Below are positions 35,330 through 45,017 of a stretch of DNA of 64,000 nt, piece after piece (within the stretch, counting starts at the first letter, position 1; each line of letters begins with the position of its first letter). The notes beneath the pieces are model-generated. The model was not told the DNA's origin and searched no databases. It saw only the letters and a program-made list of their open reading frames with translations. Source of the stretch: Thalassia testudinum (Eukaryota > Streptophyta > Magnoliopsida > Alismatales > Hydrocharitaceae); the NCBI GenBank assembly GCA_037157565.1, contig JAZHRO010000022.1, positions 5,828,001-5,892,000 of the forward strand, in the 5' to 3' direction. The position numbers and the translations under genes are program-made.

Positions 35330-38048
35330 TGATGGACACACCATCATGAGCCATAACTATCTTATTTTTATCTAATTAAGTTAGTAAATTCTCCTACATA
35401 ACTGCCAGAGAGCCATAATTCACTATAAATCCATTCGAAGGGAAAGACAAGAAAATAGGGTTAAAACTATAATTTTACCATCATATATTGAATGCAGTAC
35501 AGCCAGGAGTTTTCTCAGGGGTTGATTAAGGGTCAAATGATCCTAAAAGGCTAACAAGTGGGTTAGAACAGACAGAAAAGAGTTTTCACGTATTTTGAGA
35601 ATTAAATGACTTTTGAAACCCTAGAAATAGACTTGCTTAATTAACTGAGGTTTTGGTCAGGATAAAATTCACCTAAACCCTCTAAAATTTAATAAAAAAT
35701 ATTCTCTAAGGTTTAGTACCTTCAATTTGACCATTGGGACCCATCTTAACCTAAAACAGTCTCAAACTGACATTTACCCAAATTTAGGTTTTTGCATAAA
35801 TTACCCAGTCAAACATGGTTACAACCAAGATCCAACTTCACCATTGGATTCCTTAGGTCCAAATCAGGTTTATACCAAAATTTAGACCCAATCTAAGATC
35901 ATCTTGACCTAGTTTGCAATTTGGTCTAGTCTACGTCTTTTCTCTAACACACATGCCCCTAACCTTTGAATTCCTTACAAAAAGGCCCATATCTTTGTGT
36001 CACTCTTTTCAAATAGGTCCCTCCACCATTATCGCAGATGAATCCTTCTCCAACAACCTTTGATTGAAGAGAACTCCTTCTCTGCTCAATCAATCTCTTC
36101 CAAAATTGGAAGGGAGATTCCTTGAGGAGTCCTCTTCCCATTGAATCCATCCATGTACCCTAAAACTTTCCCAATCTCTCATGCAAACACATGAGAGATT
36201 TGGGTATCTCAAAACTTCTATCTCCGGCGAAATTTCCTAAGCTTGGAAGCTTGACTTCCAAGCTCAAACCGACCTCTTGAACCCTATAAAAGGAGCCCCA
36301 GGGCATGGCTGCATTCTTCAGCAAGTTTTTGGGAGCCAAATCACCCTAATCCCCCTCCTTCGGCCACCTGAAATCCCTGCTCCAATGACCTATCTGATCT
36401 CCCTTCTCCGGTTGTCCAACCATCAAATTGGACGACCTAAGCTCTTCCTCTCTTTGTTGCGACCCTCCCTAGCCAAAGGGAGGGCGTTCCTCCATCTGCA
36501 TCATCATCGCCACCTCGTCTCTTCTTCTTCCTTCTCCAGCTCCGGTCGATCAACACTAGAGCCCTCTGCCTCCCTATCACCTTGCTAAGTCCCGCTCTTG
36601 CTCTTTCTCTCTTTCTATTTTGCTTTCCCACTCTCTACACATATGCACTACCACCGCTTCTCCCTCAGCGCACTTCATCTTCTCTGCCTCTGGCAATGCT
36701 CCAACGACACGTACTCACCGCCACACTGCACGAATCACGTCGCTATCACCTCCATAAGCTCCGTCGTGCTCCACCACACAAAAGCCCTAACATCTCTTCT
36801 CCTATTACCCATCCTAACACCCCAACAACCTACCCACTACCGCACCACCATCTTCGACCTCCACACACCACCATACACCCTCTCATGGCATGCCACTTCC
36901 ATCGTCACACTCGTCATGCCACGACAATCCTGCTGAACAATTTGACGCAGTCGTAAGGCCCTTTTTCTCGAGTTTCAGGTACCAGGTCAAGCCCGCCATT
37001 GGCGAAGCTTTGAGCAAAGCTTGAAGCCTTGCACCAAGCATCACGAGCCCCAAGTGAAGTGCCAGGCATTGTGGCTTTGATCAAGGAATGCGCCCAGGAC
37101 TCCAATTGGAGGGAATATCCCCAGCAGCAGGTGCAATTAGACGGAGAGACCCTGCTGCTGCACTGCGCAAGGGAAGGGTGGGACTTTAGCCCCACCTCAG
37201 AAGTTGATAAGCTCTCTCACCTACATAAATTAAAAAAGTTGCATAAACTATTCGCCTTAGCACACACAGGGGGTGAGGTCCTCGCACACACCCTCACGTG
37301 CCTCACCCGTGACACGTTACATGCAGGTCTGGCAAACCCGATGACTCGCCTAACCTAAGCACTCCTTAGCTGCGACCCACGCCTGCAGCCCTAGACCCAA
37401 GTGTGCTCTAGGTCCGAAAACCCGATAACCCAATACTGTTGGAGGCTCTAGGAAAGCATGACCCAAGGAGAGAAAGAGAGGAGAGTCTGTGCAGGGTAGG
37501 GGAGGGTTTTGCTCTAAGAAGGATTGGCTGACACTTAGCCAAAATTGAGGATCGTTCCCCCTCTACGTGAAGAAGAACAGAGAAGTAGAAGAAGAACAGA
37601 AGGACAGAGAAAGAAAGAAGAAGAAAAGAAGAGGAGCCACATAAGAAGAGCAGAGAAAGAAAGAAGTGTTTGCAATCAAGCAAAGAAAAGCCATCAAATG
37701 TTTAAGACATCTGATTGACTAATCAGATGGCTGACTTGAGTTCATTTCATTTATAGCTATTGAATTCCATTAGATATTATTGTAGGGAGTAATTGGTGAT
37801 TCAAATCACCATTTTACTCCTTTCTTTTTGCAGTCTGATACTTGATTTTATTGTCACATTATTCTGAATCAATTTCTGATTATAATTTCTTATCTCTATT
37901 GTTTAAACTGCAATCTTGAGAATTGAATTCCTACTTGCTCCCAGCGAACAACCTCAGACTTTTTCGAGTATAAATTTTATCTATTTTTCATGGGATTTCA
38001 ACTATACTACAACGCAATGATTTAAAACCTGATTTCGAGCAAGCAACA
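35330..38048 (+). mobile_element. Solo LTR F (G family), perfect TSD CCTTG
   Basis: About 2,719 bp from TGATGGACAC to AAGCAACA, flanked by CCTTG at 35325-35329 and 38049-38053. It follows the LTR of G (56488-59222, 2,735 bp) in order: CATGAGCCATAACTA near the start, CTCTAGGGTTTAG or CTCTAAGGTTTAG, CCCTATAAA promoter, GGTGAGGTCC and an AAG-rich stretch. No interior remains, as expected after recombination between two LTRs. Inverted repeats sit at its start (TGATGG / CCATCA) and upstream of TATA. Confidence 0.9.
36241..36292 (+). promoter_or_regulatory. F promoter core: hairpin plus TATA
   Basis: GCTTGGAAG and CTTCCAAGC (36241-36249, 36255-36263) enclose CTTGA, 20 bp upstream of CTATAAAAG at 36284-36292. 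G has the same 9-bp/5-nt layout at the same distance with different bases. Confidence 0.7.
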
Positions 38049-38053
38049 CCTTG

Positions 38054-38074
38054 GTTGCTATTTTTGGCAACCAA
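38054..38074. repeat. Right part of a 14-bp hairpin split by F
   Basis: With F and one TSD removed, CCTCCCTTGGTTGC is followed by TATTTTTG and GCAACCAAGGGAGG, a perfect 14-bp inverted repeat. F inserted inside its left arm. Confidence 0.85.
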
Positions 38075-38097
38075 GGGAGGCGCCAACTTTGGAAGGA

Positions 38098-38485
38098 CCT
38101 AGAATACTCTAGGTGGGCAGCTAAGTGTGAGTGTGTGTGTGTGTGTGCGTGCGTGACCTAGATGGCTAAGTGGTCTACGTGGTCTAGATTGAGTCCTATA
38201 GGTTTAAGTTAGGTTAGGTCTTAGAATTAGGGTTATCAACCCTAATTGATAGAGTGGGTGCACAATTAAACTTAACACAAGTTTAATTGAGTGGGTATGT
38301 CTAATTGAGAGAGAGAATACTCAATTAGGTCATGCTTAGGTTAATTGGACTCTTACTGAGTCCAATTGGACTTGTGTGGGTTGAGATGTGAGCTTAATTG
38401 GACTCTATGTGTCCAATTCACTAGGAAAAGTTAATTGACTAAGATCCAAGTCAATTAGCCTTAGTAAGAACCTAATTAGGTTCTT
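38098..38485. repeat. Array of eight perfect inverted repeats
   Basis: Perfect stems: 38098-38113 (6 bp), 38225-38247 (10 bp), 38263-38289 (11 bp), 38301-38328 (9 bp), 38343-38367 (10 bp), 38396-38418 (8 bp), 38432-38457 (9 bp), and the 20-bp palindrome AAGAACCTAATTAGGTTCTT at 38466-38485. Spacers range from 0 to 10 bases. Several share AATTGG or AATTG words, so part of the array may have arisen by duplication; others are unrelated. A (GT)n run is at 38126-38155. No frame crosses it. Confidence 0.8.
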
Positions 38486-38665
38486 AGGAGGGTCCTGGGG
38501 TAGTGTACTAGGTTTAGGGTACCACAATTTAGGTTCCCTAGGGTGTAGAATTGGGTTTAAGTGCTTAGGATATCAAGATCCAAGCTTGATTTCAAAAACA
38601 GTGATTGGATAGCGATTCCAGATGTCGAATTAAGGGATCAGATGACTTATACTAAAAAATCAAAA

Positions 38666-38852
38666 GTCCAGACCTCTTGTTTGGACATCCAATCTGGAGT
38701 TAGGGTGAATTCAAGGTTTTGTCTTAGGATTCTATAGAAAATGGACGTCTAACAACTTGTCTGGACGTCCAATTTCACTGTAGACTTGGGTTCTAGGTCT
38801 ATGGGTTGTGTACAAGGGTTCTGGATGTCCAGCAACCTATCTGGACATCCAG
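38666..38852. repeat. Three spaced copies of a CTGGACATCCAG hairpin repeat
   Basis: Related units lie at 38666-38700, 38741-38775 and 38820-38852, about 75-80 bp apart. The third is a perfect 12-bp inverted repeat, CTGGATGTCCAG and CTGGACATCCAG with an 8-base spacer. The core also occurs in the inverted repeat of C's LTR (33224-33251). Confidence 0.65.
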
Positions 38853-39284
38853 ATATGGGTTGGAACAAGGGTTATGAGGTATCCTAGGATATGGTGACCT
38901 AATTTTAGGGTGGCTAAGGTGTAGGAAGGTCTCTAGGGCTATCCTAAGGCTAGGAATGGTCCCAAGTTCTTCATAATTTAACTCTATATTAACTTCTACT
39001 GAGTAAAGTAGCATACTTCAACCCTACCTTATTTCTCTTATTTTCTTCCAAGTCTTTTGCTCTAGCTCTACTACAGCTCTAGCTTTAAGCTTCAGATCCA
39101 TCTTCTGATCATCTCCTGAGCTTCTTATTACCTGCAATCCATATAATGCACTTAATTAGTACGTTATAACATTATTTCATGCATAACTGAAATAAAGCAG
39201 TAAAGATGCAATGTATGCTCATGTATGCATGGATTACACTACATTATTCTACATTCTAACTTAATGTAGGTCATTTAAATATAA
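38853..39284. other. Rest of L toward its end
   Basis: AT-rich sequence with repeated ATGCAT-type words (39195-39235). No coding frame or clear regulatory site was seen. Confidence 0.4.
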
Positions 39285-39301
39285 TGATTGCTGCACAATC
39301 A

Positions 39302-39507
39302 CCCGACCTCGTCCACTCCTCAATGGCCAACTCAGGAGCCACCTCGACCCCTTCTTCATCGCCATTCCCCCACTGGAGTTTTCACCTTCTCTAATGCTGG
39401 CAATCACACCAGCACCAAATCCTCCCCCTTTCATCCATTAGATTAGGCTAAACTCTCTCTCTCTCTCTTTCTTTAGGCTAGAAATACTCCTTCCTGATTG
39501 CGGCAGG
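39302..39507. other. Unassigned sequence between L and K
   Basis: About 200 bp, C-rich, with a (CT)n run at 39452-39472. Nothing coding is seen. It may belong to the site into which K inserted. Confidence 0.4.
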
Positions 39508-40463
39508 TTCTAGCGAATGGGATTCGAGTTTGGAAAACCCGTCATCATATTTTGATTCACGAGAAAATCCGTCGATCAGATAAAATTTATAACCGAAAAA
39601 TCGAAAAGTGAGTCCCGGGTCGAACACGAGGAGGTGAAAGTTTGATTTTGAAAAATATGCATTTCGCTTTATTTCTTTTTTTATTTTTTTATCTTTTATA
39701 ATTTTTTTGTATTTTTAATAGGGCAAGAGATCAGGTCGATGAATTCTTATCTAGCTAATCAACTTGAAAAATATAAAAGAGGGAGAGAGGAAAACAATCA
39801 TATATTTCGAAACAAATGCTTGCTACAAGTAGGAAAGCAGGAAAACTACACTAGAAAGCAATAAAGATAGAGATGAGAAGAATCCCCCTTGACTGTTGCT
39901 CGGAGGATGACTCGCTCTGACGTTGCTTGGAGGAAGGTGGTGAGGAGCGGAACAAATGAGGATGGAGCTGAAGGACAAAGGGTAGGGCAGGACGGCATCG
40001 CGGTGAGGATTTTTTTCTCGAAGGGTGGTGAGAGGATGACTGTGGAATTCTCCACGAATGGGGATGAGAGGCAGGAACAAAAGTTTATTTTCTACTCTAG
40101 AGGAACATCCCGAGCTTAAGACAAGCTCTCCCTAGAGCCATGAAGGTGGTGAAACGAAGAAAGAAAGAGATGAAGAAAAATGGGAGGGGTAGGGGTCCCT
40201 TTATAGTGGAGGAAAGAATTAAATTCGTATACAGGACATTTAGTGATGGTCATAAACGTCGCTGAAGATCCCACGCCAACCCTTGCCCCCGTTGGCACGC
40301 ACATCATGAGCCCCTGCTACTGCATCGCTGGCGTGCGCTCCACGTGCCCTTCTTGCGTGCATAGGTGTGCTACATGCCTACGTGCCTCACACCAACGCGT
40401 GCTGCTGCACCTGTGTGCGTGCATGCCTCCACGCACATGCGTGCACCCGCGCTGCTGTGCACC
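39508..40463 (-). repeat. Element K 3' LTR, truncated
   Basis: It matches 55536-56487, for example ATTCGAGTTTGGAAAACC and AATTTATAACC. TATA on the minus strand is CTATAAAGG at 40206-40198, with the inverted repeat TTTAGTGATG / CGTCGCTGAA near 40239-40266. At 40463 it runs directly into interior sequence (AAGTTTGAGAG), so the rest of U3, the PPT and about 250 bp of interior are deleted. Confidence 0.8.
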
Positions 40464-41030
40464 AAGTTTGAGAGTTTCAGGATAACTTTTTATGGCTAGT
40501 CGACCCACCGAAGACTCGAAAAAGACTCTAAGTGCTAAGCATCTTGTGAAAGGGTGATAGACTCACTAGGCAGCTGTTAAAGTGGACTTCGGGTTTCTAC
40601 GACCCTAGGTGACGTTAATGATTTCTGCCTAGAGGTTTATCTTTCCAATCAGTAGCTTTCTCCCTACTTTTTTTATTTTTTTATGGGGTCAACACAAGGG
40701 CGAACCTAGTTTGTATCTCCCCGATTTATTCTACTTCCCCACTTCTTCCCTAAGTGTTTTAGGAATTATTTGTGCAGTTTTGTAATCTAGGCTCTAGACA
40801 ACCAGCTAATGGGCTGTTACTCATAGTAACTTTCCAGCCATACTTGTGCGGTGAAGTGTGGTTTATATTTTTTTTCTCCTTTTTCTATTTTTTTTCTTTT
40901 TATTCTAAGTATTTCTTTTTTTTCTCTTTGTTTTCTTTTTTAAGTAGGTGGCTTCCCTGATTTAAGATTTACCTAAAGGCATCAGGAAGAGAATGGTCAT
41001 GTGGTTGGGCTCTGGACAACCAGCCGCTGA
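40464..41030 (-). other. Element K 3' untranslated block, left of H
   Basis: It aligns with 27125-27665 of D and 775-1330 of A, including the GGCTCTAGACAACC and GGCTCTGGACAACC motifs near 40789 and 41008. H inserted at GAGCTGT inside the second copy; GCTGT at 41031-41035 is the left target repeat. Confidence 0.8.
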
Positions 41031-41035
41031 GCTGT

Positions 41036-42429
41036 TGACGTGCCTTCCTGCGTGTGTGTTAAGAGGTGTCGTTATAGTTGCACTTGATACGTCGATTTTA
41101 AAAGAAGTAAACGGAGGTGAGTCCGAGTGTCGATCTCAGGGAGGCGTGGAAATCGGATTTTGTTTACCACTTATTGTCACGAACAAGGCGGAGTTTTGCT
41201 TGCGAAAGAGACGGTTTTGAAAAGTGAGAGATAGAGAGAGAGTTTAGGTTTAAAAAGCTCTTGGTTTTGATCATGCACTTTAAATAGAAATTAAAATGGC
41301 AACTAAATGGAAAATAATTTCATTAAACATGCATTCATAGTTCATGGTTTACAACATTAAATACATGCTTCAACAAAAGTAAATGAAAGCTTAAAAGAGA
41401 GAGAGAGAGGTAGAGAGAGAGTGGAGAGCGACGAGGCAGCCACGGCGGTGGAGGAGGCTCCGTCGGCGGCTCGTCGTCTCCGACGATTACAAGAGTGCCT
41501 AAAACTAGGTAGGAGAGGAGTGGAGTAGTTGCAAGTGGGAGAGGATGCCTTGAATGGTGGTAGAAGGGGGTTTAAATAGAGTTAAGGGCTTCCTAAAAGA
41601 AGAATGTGCTTTAGCGACATCCAGAACGTCGCTAAAACCGCTTCCAGATACGTCGGTGAAGCCCTCCTGCCGCCGGTCAGCTGCCCGCCCCTCTCTCTCT
41701 CCAAGCGCGATCCGTGGACGTTGAACGAGAGCCGTCCGATCTTCGATCCTCCCGCGCCCGCGCTGAGATTGCGCCTCGAGCGCGCGTGCGCGCGCGCGTT
41801 TCCGCCCGGCGTGCCCGCGCGCGTGGGCGCTCGGGAGCTGTCATCGCGCCGCGTGGCGCGATCCTGGCCACCCGCTGCTGATCGGGCGGCCCAATTTTGC
41901 CGTGCCCTTTGCTTGCGCTTGATTTCTGCTCCGCGCAATTCGAACGCGTGTCGCTGCGATGCGGGCGTACGCGCTAGCCGTTGCGCCATGCCCGTGCTTT
42001 GTCGCGGCGACCGCGGGCAAGCGCGCGGATTTCGGCCGTTCGATCGAAGATCAACGGCCGAGATTCGTCCTTGGATGGCTTGAGGGCATCCGAGCGGTGG
42101 GGCTGGGGCGACGTGGCACTTTCTGGGCCGTTGATCTCCAGATCAACGGTCAGAATTTCTTGGGCCCATTGTGGGAGCTCTGGATGTCGGATTTGGCCGA
42201 TCTTGAGTCCGTTGGACTCCGTTCATCATTTTGAATCCATCCGTGCGGTCCGATTGCTCATCTGAGGCCTGCTTTGACATATGCTTTACACAAATGACCA
42301 TTAATGCAGTTTATAAGCAATCTTGGTACTTGATGCATGCAATGCTCCTATTCTACTTTATGTTGTGCCGTTTATTCTAAAGATGGGCCATATTCAACCT
42401 AATTACTACCCCGTTGCGTGGTGTTATCA
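41036..42429 (-). repeat. Element H 3' LTR
   Basis: About 1,394 bp from TGACGTGCC to GGTGTTATCA. Minus-strand TATA-like CTATTTAAA is at 41579-41571. Just upstream is a perfect 9-bp inverted repeat, TTTAGCGAC / GTCGCTAAA (41610-41618, 41628-41636). A hairpin ATCGCGCC / GGCGCGAT is at 41843-41862 and a tRNA-like stretch at 41936-41996. The two-strand open frames at 41582-42265 are GC-rich shadows. Confidence 0.95.
41936..41996 (-). other. tRNA-like A/B-box sequence in H 3' LTR
   Basis: On the minus strand TGGCGCAACGGCTAG fits a tRNA A box with A14 in place, and GTTCGAATT lies 37 bases on. The 5' LTR copy (51498-51561) is better kept. No matching acceptor stem follows. Confidence 0.45.
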
Positions 42430-42455
42430 TACCCCCATGCTTACTCCTTGATAGT
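42430..42455 (-). promoter_or_regulatory. Element H polypurine tract
   Basis: The minus strand ends GTAAGCATGGGGGTA against the 3' LTR, preceded by GGGACTATCAAGGA. Confidence 0.85.
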
Positions 42456-43084
42456 CCCTAGCAAGGTTTATTCTAGCCTTTATTTCTTTGGAGAATTCAA
42501 AAAGTAATTGCTTAGGCACTTCATTACTCGTCAATAAGAGGAAATATACGAAGATCTTAATATACAAAGACTAAGCAGCGCCCGGGTGTCTTCCAAAATA
42601 CGAATCGCCCGAATCCTTGCTTTCTATACATATGTATACGTATATATCTATATATGCCTTTTTGGAATTTTCGGAATTTAGTGTGGGTTGGTAACTTTTT
42701 ACGGCTACCGAACCAACCCAAAACTCGGTCAAAACCCTAAGTGCTAAGCATCTTGGTGTGAATGTTGTGATAGACTCACTTAACGGTAATTGAGACAGAC
42801 TTCGAGTTTCTACGCCCCTAGGTGACTGGAAAAGAAAATAAATTTTTGCCTGAAGGTGTATTTGTTCGATTGGTAGCTTTCTCCCTACGTTCATTTTACT
42901 TGGGATCAACACAAGGATTTTCCAGTGTATATCTCCCTGGCTTGTACTACTTCCCCGCTTCGTCCTTAGGTGTTTTGGTCTTTTTTGTGCAATTATTGAG
43001 CTGGGCTCTGGACAACCGACCAATGGGCTGTAACCCACGATCACTTGCCAGCCATACTTGTGCGATGAAGTGTGGTTTATTTTC

Positions 43085-43118
<34 letters not shown>

Positions 43119-43792
43119 GTAGGTGGCTTCCCTAATCTCAAATGTACCTAGAGGCAGCGAAAAAGAAATGGCCTGTGGCTGGGTTCTGGACAACTTGCTA
43201 ATGGGCTGTTACCCACGACAACTTGCCAGCCATACCACCCTAGAGAGTTCATTAGCTACCCAATTTCTGTCAAAATCTCCGAGAAGTGAGTCTGTGCAAA
43301 AATGTGTGTAGATGCTTAGACTCAAAGTTTTCCTGAGTTAGAGGGTGAGTTGATAAGTCGTATACTTATTACCTTATTTATTAGGTTGATTAGAATAGCT
43401 TAAAGTTCGAAGGATTCGCCGCTAAATTCATATTTTAATGGACACCAAGGCTGATTAAGCCTGAAGGCCTGAAAAGTCTAAGTGTTTAAGTTCTTTTTGT
43501 ATTATTTTCCACTATTGACAAGTTTCTAATGCCAAAGTTTTTCTTCCTAAATTCAATTTTTTTTTAATCAATTAATTTATTCATTCAGACTGATTAATTA
43601 AGCTCAGATTATGCAATTTACCATCCCCTCTATGCTTAAGTTGGACAATGTCCTCATTGGCAGATGCATGGATGCAGAAGCATTCAAAAAGATAGTACCT
43701 GAGTGACGTAAACTACCAGATCAGTCTGAATCCGCTGGGTTGCCTCCCAGGAAGCGCTGAGTTTAACGCCTCCAGCTGGGCGGTGCTTGGTG
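42456..43792 (-). other. Element H 3' untranslated block
   Basis: It holds the two GGCTCTGGACAACC-type motifs (about 43003-43060 and 43183-43235), GATAAGTCGTATACTTATTA near 43352, a (TTTTC)n run at 43079-43118, and the box AATGAGGACATTG with a G-rich word at 43621-43661. Next to the pol end is GGGAGGCAACCCAG (minus strand, about 43750-43737), a motif I recall as common downstream of Athila pol. Confidence 0.7.
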
Positions 43793-44993
43793 TCAGCCCT
43801 CAACAAGGGTGACACTTTCCTTGGGGGGTACCTGGGCCAAGAAATGCTTCAATCTTTGACCATTGACTGTAAAGGTGTGCCCGATATTAAGATCGGCGAT
43901 TTCGACTGCCCCATTGGAATAGGGTTTGACCACCAGAAATGGTCCTGTCCATTTGGACCTAAGTTTCCCTGGGAAGAGTTTCAAGCGTGCATCAAATAGC
44001 CAGACTTTTTGGTTTGGCTCAAAGGTTTTCCTATGAATGAGTCGGTCGTGGACGGCTTTCATTTTCTCCTTATATAGCTGACTATTGTCAAAGGCATCCC
44101 AACGAATCTCTTCAAGCTCAGATAATTGAAGAGTCCTTTGCGCACCAGCTAACTGGGGATCCATGTTACATTGCTTAACAGCCTAGTAAGCCCGGTGTTC
44201 CAATTCGACAGGGAGATGGCAAGCTTTTCCAAAGACCAAGCGGTAAGGTGACATGCCTATCGGAGTCTTAAAAGCGATCCTGTATGCCCACAGGGCATCA
44301 TCAAGTCGTGTGGACCAGTCTTTCCTGTCAGGTCTCACAGTCTTCTGTAAAATGTTCTTGATTTGTCTGTTTGAGACCTCAGTCTGCCCATTTGTTTGTG
44401 GATGATACGGGGTGGCAATGCGGTGGTTTACCCCGTATTTTCTAAGTAGGGCACGGAACTGGGAATGGATAAAATGGCTTCCACCATCACTGATCATGGC
44501 CTTGGGCATTCCAAACCTGGAAAAGATGTTCTTCTTTACAAAGTCCATGACCGTCTTGTGATTGCATCGTTGGGTGGCGACGGCTTCAATCCATTTGGAA
44601 ACATAGTCTACCGAGACCAGGATATACTCGAAGCCATTGGATGGTGGAAAGGGGCCTATAAAATCGATACCCCAAACGTCGAAAATTTCGACAATCAAAA
44701 TGGGCTGAAGGGGCATCATATCTTTTCTTGGTCATTGTCCCTAGTGTTTGGCATCGTGAGCAAGTCTTGGCAAAGATGTGTGCATCCTTGAATAGGGACG
44801 GCCAATAAAATCCAGACTGCAAAACTTTTGCAGTTGTTTTCTTGCCAGAGAAATGGGCGCCACACGCTTGGTCATGACAAAAGGAAAGCACACTCTGAAC
44901 TTCGTCTTCGGGGAGGCACCTCCTGATGATCTGATCAGCATAGAGGTGAAACAGCATGGGATCATCCCAGAAATAGTGCTTGGCCTCAGCCAA
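43793..44993 (-). pseudogene. Element H integrase
   Basis: This is the carboxy-terminal part of the polyprotein. The zinc-binding part has SFCHDQACGAHFS and KTCSRCQ. The core has [20 protein letters not shown] and [12 protein letters not shown], so all three catalytic residues D, D and E are present. The chromodomain-free tail has FEPNQKVWLFDARLKLFPGK and WTGPFLVVKPY. A one-base change near 44714 shifts the frame and a TAG near 44194 (within HRAY-stop-AVKQ, where tryptophan is usual) breaks it. The enzyme would insert element DNA into the genome with 5-bp target repeats, as seen here. Confidence 0.92.
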
Positions 44994-45017
44994 GAACCTG
45001 TCCCGTTGCTGTCTGGA

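Larger units (their letters stand above)
34613..39301 (-). repeat. Element L: old LTR-like sequence rich in hairpins, split by F
   Basis: The parts 34613-35329 and 38054-39301 join across F. On the minus strand the start TGATTGTGCAGCAATCA (39301-39285) looks like an LTR end, with TGATTG / CAATCA arms. A minus-strand TATA-like CTATTTAAA is at 35225-35217, with an 18-bp perfect palindrome just upstream (35236-35253). No coding sequence was recognised. I infer a minus-strand LTR; its other end would be beyond C. Confidence 0.45.

Noticed and set aside
38225..38485. CRISPR-like array
   Set aside because: The repeats are hairpins with different sequences, not identical repeats with spacers, and the setting is plant nuclear DNA.
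41582..42265. Arginine- and alanine-rich frames of up to 159 codons in the LTR of H
   Set aside because: They lie in the GC-rich U3 on both strands and differ between the two LTR copies in frame and length.
42456..43792. env-like gene downstream of pol in H (as in some Athila elements)
   Set aside because: The region holds only short frames and shared noncoding motifs; the same is true of C.
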